Origin: Streptosporangiaceae bacterium
GTDB lineage: Bacteria > Actinomycetota > Actinomycetes > Streptosporangiales > Streptosporangiaceae
DNA length: 6,867 nucleotides
Reading direction: 5' to 3'
Assembly (NCBI GenBank): GCA_030045175.1
Contig: JASIBM010000005.1
Location: 1 to 6,867, forward strand
Below the pieces are notes generated by a model. It saw only the letters and a program-made list of their open reading frames with translations, made no database searches and was not told the DNA's origin. Shown here one piece after another: positions 5,871 through 6,867 of the stretch (the stretch's first letter is position 1; the number at the start of each line of letters is the position of its first letter). The translations under genes and the position numbers were made by a program.

Positions 5871-6867
5871 GCCGCTCCCCCGAATCTGGCGAGCAGGTCG
5901 AGCCGGTGGTCCGCGCCGCCGACGAGCCTGGCCAGGTCCTTGACCAGGCTGTAGTACCGATGCAGGGGATAGCCGATGTCCAGCCCGATCCCGCCGTGCA
6001 GGTGATGACAGGCGCGCAGCGCGGCAGGCGCCTGCGCCGCGAGCCAGTACGCGGCGACGTGAGCGTCATCGGTGGCATCCAGTCCTGACGAGAGCCGCCA
6101 GCACGCCGACAGCGCGGTCAGGCGGAGCGTTCTGCATGTTATGTAGATGTCGGCGACCTGCTGCGCCACCGCCTGGAAGGCAGCGAGCGGCCGCCCGAAC
6201 TGCTCGCGCGTCGCGACGTGCCGTGCGGTCAGGTCGAGCGCCCCGGCGACCGCGCCTGCGGCGAGCGCCGCCGCCCCCGCGGCCGCCAGCAGGTAAAGGT
6301 CGTCGACCGCGGCGCGGCCAGGCAGCACGCCAGTGATCGGCGCGTCGTCCAGCCTGACCGTGTACTCGGGCGTGTCGCCGGCCACCGGGGTCCTGGTCAG
6401 GGTGACCCCGGCCGCTGCCGCCTCGACCACGACCACGGCGCGGTCCTGGTCGCTCGTGACCTGGCCGGCCACGCTGGCGGGAACCAAGATCCAGTTCGAC
6501 TCGCCCGCATAGGGGACGCCGACCTTCGTGCCGCTGACCGTGCTCGTGGTGCCGGCCAGCACAGCGACCGTGGCAGGCTCGGCTGGCGTCGGCGCCGACG
6601 GCTCGCGCAGGCCCGCGGTCAGCGTTACCTGGCCGGCGGCGACGCCGGTGAGCAGCCGTTCGGCAAGTGACCTGTCCGCCCATCGGGCGACGGGGAGCAC
6701 GCCGAGCATGATCGTGGCCAGGGCCGGAACGCAGGCCGCCCGCCGGCCGATCTCGGCAAGCAGCACCCCGGCCGCGTCGGCGCCCAGGTCGTCGCCATCG
6801 AGCCAGCCGGGCAGCGTCAGCGCAAGCAGCCCGGCCTTGGCGAGCTCGGACCAGGCGGCCCCGGCGC
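5855..6867 (-). CDS. chsE1: Steroid side-chain acyl-CoA dehydrogenase, partner subunit (ChsE1/FadE28); 5' end beyond window
   Basis: The frame is open through the right edge, showing 336 codons before the stop at 5855-5857. The visible start, AWSELAKAGLLALTLPGWL, is ordinary acyl-CoA dehydrogenase N-terminal sequence, so the GTG at 6766 is internal and roughly 30 residues are missing. C-terminal landmarks are clear: REQFGRPLAAFQAVAQQVAD (6149-6208), an FAD/dimer-interface motif, and CHHLHGGIGLDIGYPLHRYY (5951-6010), which closely matches FadE28 as I remember it. Where chsE2 has its catalytic glutamate on helix G, this protein has only Ala/Gly (AAAGAAALAAGAVAGALD). The flavin motif YTEPGAGTD is degraded to LREPSAPTP. 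This fits the known alpha2-beta2 enzymes, in which one subunit supplies the base and the other completes the FAD and substrate site. It is the first gene visible in the operon, and its stop lies inside chsE2, giving a 16-base overlap. Confidence 0.9.
   Translation of the reverse strand, partial: AGAAWSELAKAGLLALTLPGWLDGDDLGADAAGVLLAEIGRRAACVPALATIMLGVLPVARWADRSLAERLLTGVAAGQVTLTAGLREPSAPTPAEPATVAVLAGTTSTVSGTKVGVPYAGESNWILVPASVAGQVTSDQDRAVVVVEAAAAGVTLTRTPVAGDTPEYTVRLDDAPITGVLPGRAAVDDLYLLAAAGAAALAAGAVAGALDLTARHVATREQFGRPLAAFQAVAQQVADIYITCRTLRLTALSACWRLSSGLDATDDAHVAAYWLAAQAPAALRACHHLHGGIGLDIGYPLHRYYSLVKDLARLVGGADHRLDLLARFGGAACSSS
5875..5881 (-). promoter_or_regulatory. Shine-Dalgarno deciding the GTG start of chsE2
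   Basis: GGGGGAG on the minus strand ends 4 bases before the GTG at 5870. It lies within the last codons of chsE1, consistent with coupled translation. No in-frame ATG is available nearby, so this site supports the GTG start. Confidence 0.55.

Noticed and set aside
5855..6766. GTG at 6766 as the real start of chsE1
   Set aside because: The frame continues upstream with recognisable acyl-CoA dehydrogenase sequence to the window edge, so the gene is partial rather than short.
1..6867. KstR-type operator, CRISPR array, tRNA or mobile element
   Set aside because: I looked for AACnnGTT-like sites in the gaps between genes and for spaced repeats, cloverleaf sequences and transposase motifs across the window; none was seen.

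Overview
The window comes from a very GC-rich bacterium, almost certainly an actinomycete: codon third positions are strongly G/C, GTG starts occur, and the closest recognisable gene set is the mycobacterial/actinobacterial igr cluster for sterol side-chain breakdown. The genus cannot be told from the sequence. All six genes lie on the minus strand and read from the right edge towards the left. No tRNA, rRNA, CRISPR array, insertion sequence or plus-strand gene was seen, and no gene-free stretch exceeds about 140 bases.

Right and centre (6867 to 1959): four tightly packed genes in the order chsE1 (cut by the right edge), chsE2, a chsH2-chsH1 fusion and ltp2. This is the order of the Mycobacterium tuberculosis block fadE28-fadE29-Rv3542c-Rv3541c-ltp2. 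Together they should carry out the last side-chain cycle of cholesterol-type sterols, removing the three-carbon chain at C17 of 3-oxo-4-pregnene-20-carboxyl-CoA. ChsE1-ChsE2 desaturates the chain, the MaoC pair hydrates it, and Ltp2 docked on the DUF35 domain performs a retro-aldol cleavage giving androst-4-ene-3,17-dione and propionyl-CoA. The notable departure is that the two hydratase subunits and the DUF35 scaffold form one polypeptide (MaoC-like, Zn-ribbon/OB-fold DUF35, catalytic MaoC). The cyp125, fadA5 and KstR-type operator expected upstream of such an operon are not in the window.

Middle-left (1958 to 705): a 141-base spacer with two pairs of 7-bp direct repeats, each on an 11-bp period. 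The second pair sits just upstream of a plausible -10 box. The spacer precedes a gene for a secreted protein made of three tandem ~100-residue beta-rich repeats that resemble distal modules of phage tail fibres. I see no link between this protein and sterol catabolism.

Left (704 to 1): a 69-base spacer with a perfect 14-bp palindrome, then the N-terminal ~211 residues of a large AAA/NB-type ATPase regulator (LAL/LuxR-like), cut by the left edge. A -10-like hexamer is placed so that transcription could begin at the ATG, which would make the mRNA leaderless.

The genes belong to recognisable families. The points most worth a second look are the hydratase/scaffold fusion, the triple-repeat secreted protein and the regulatory repeats in front of it.
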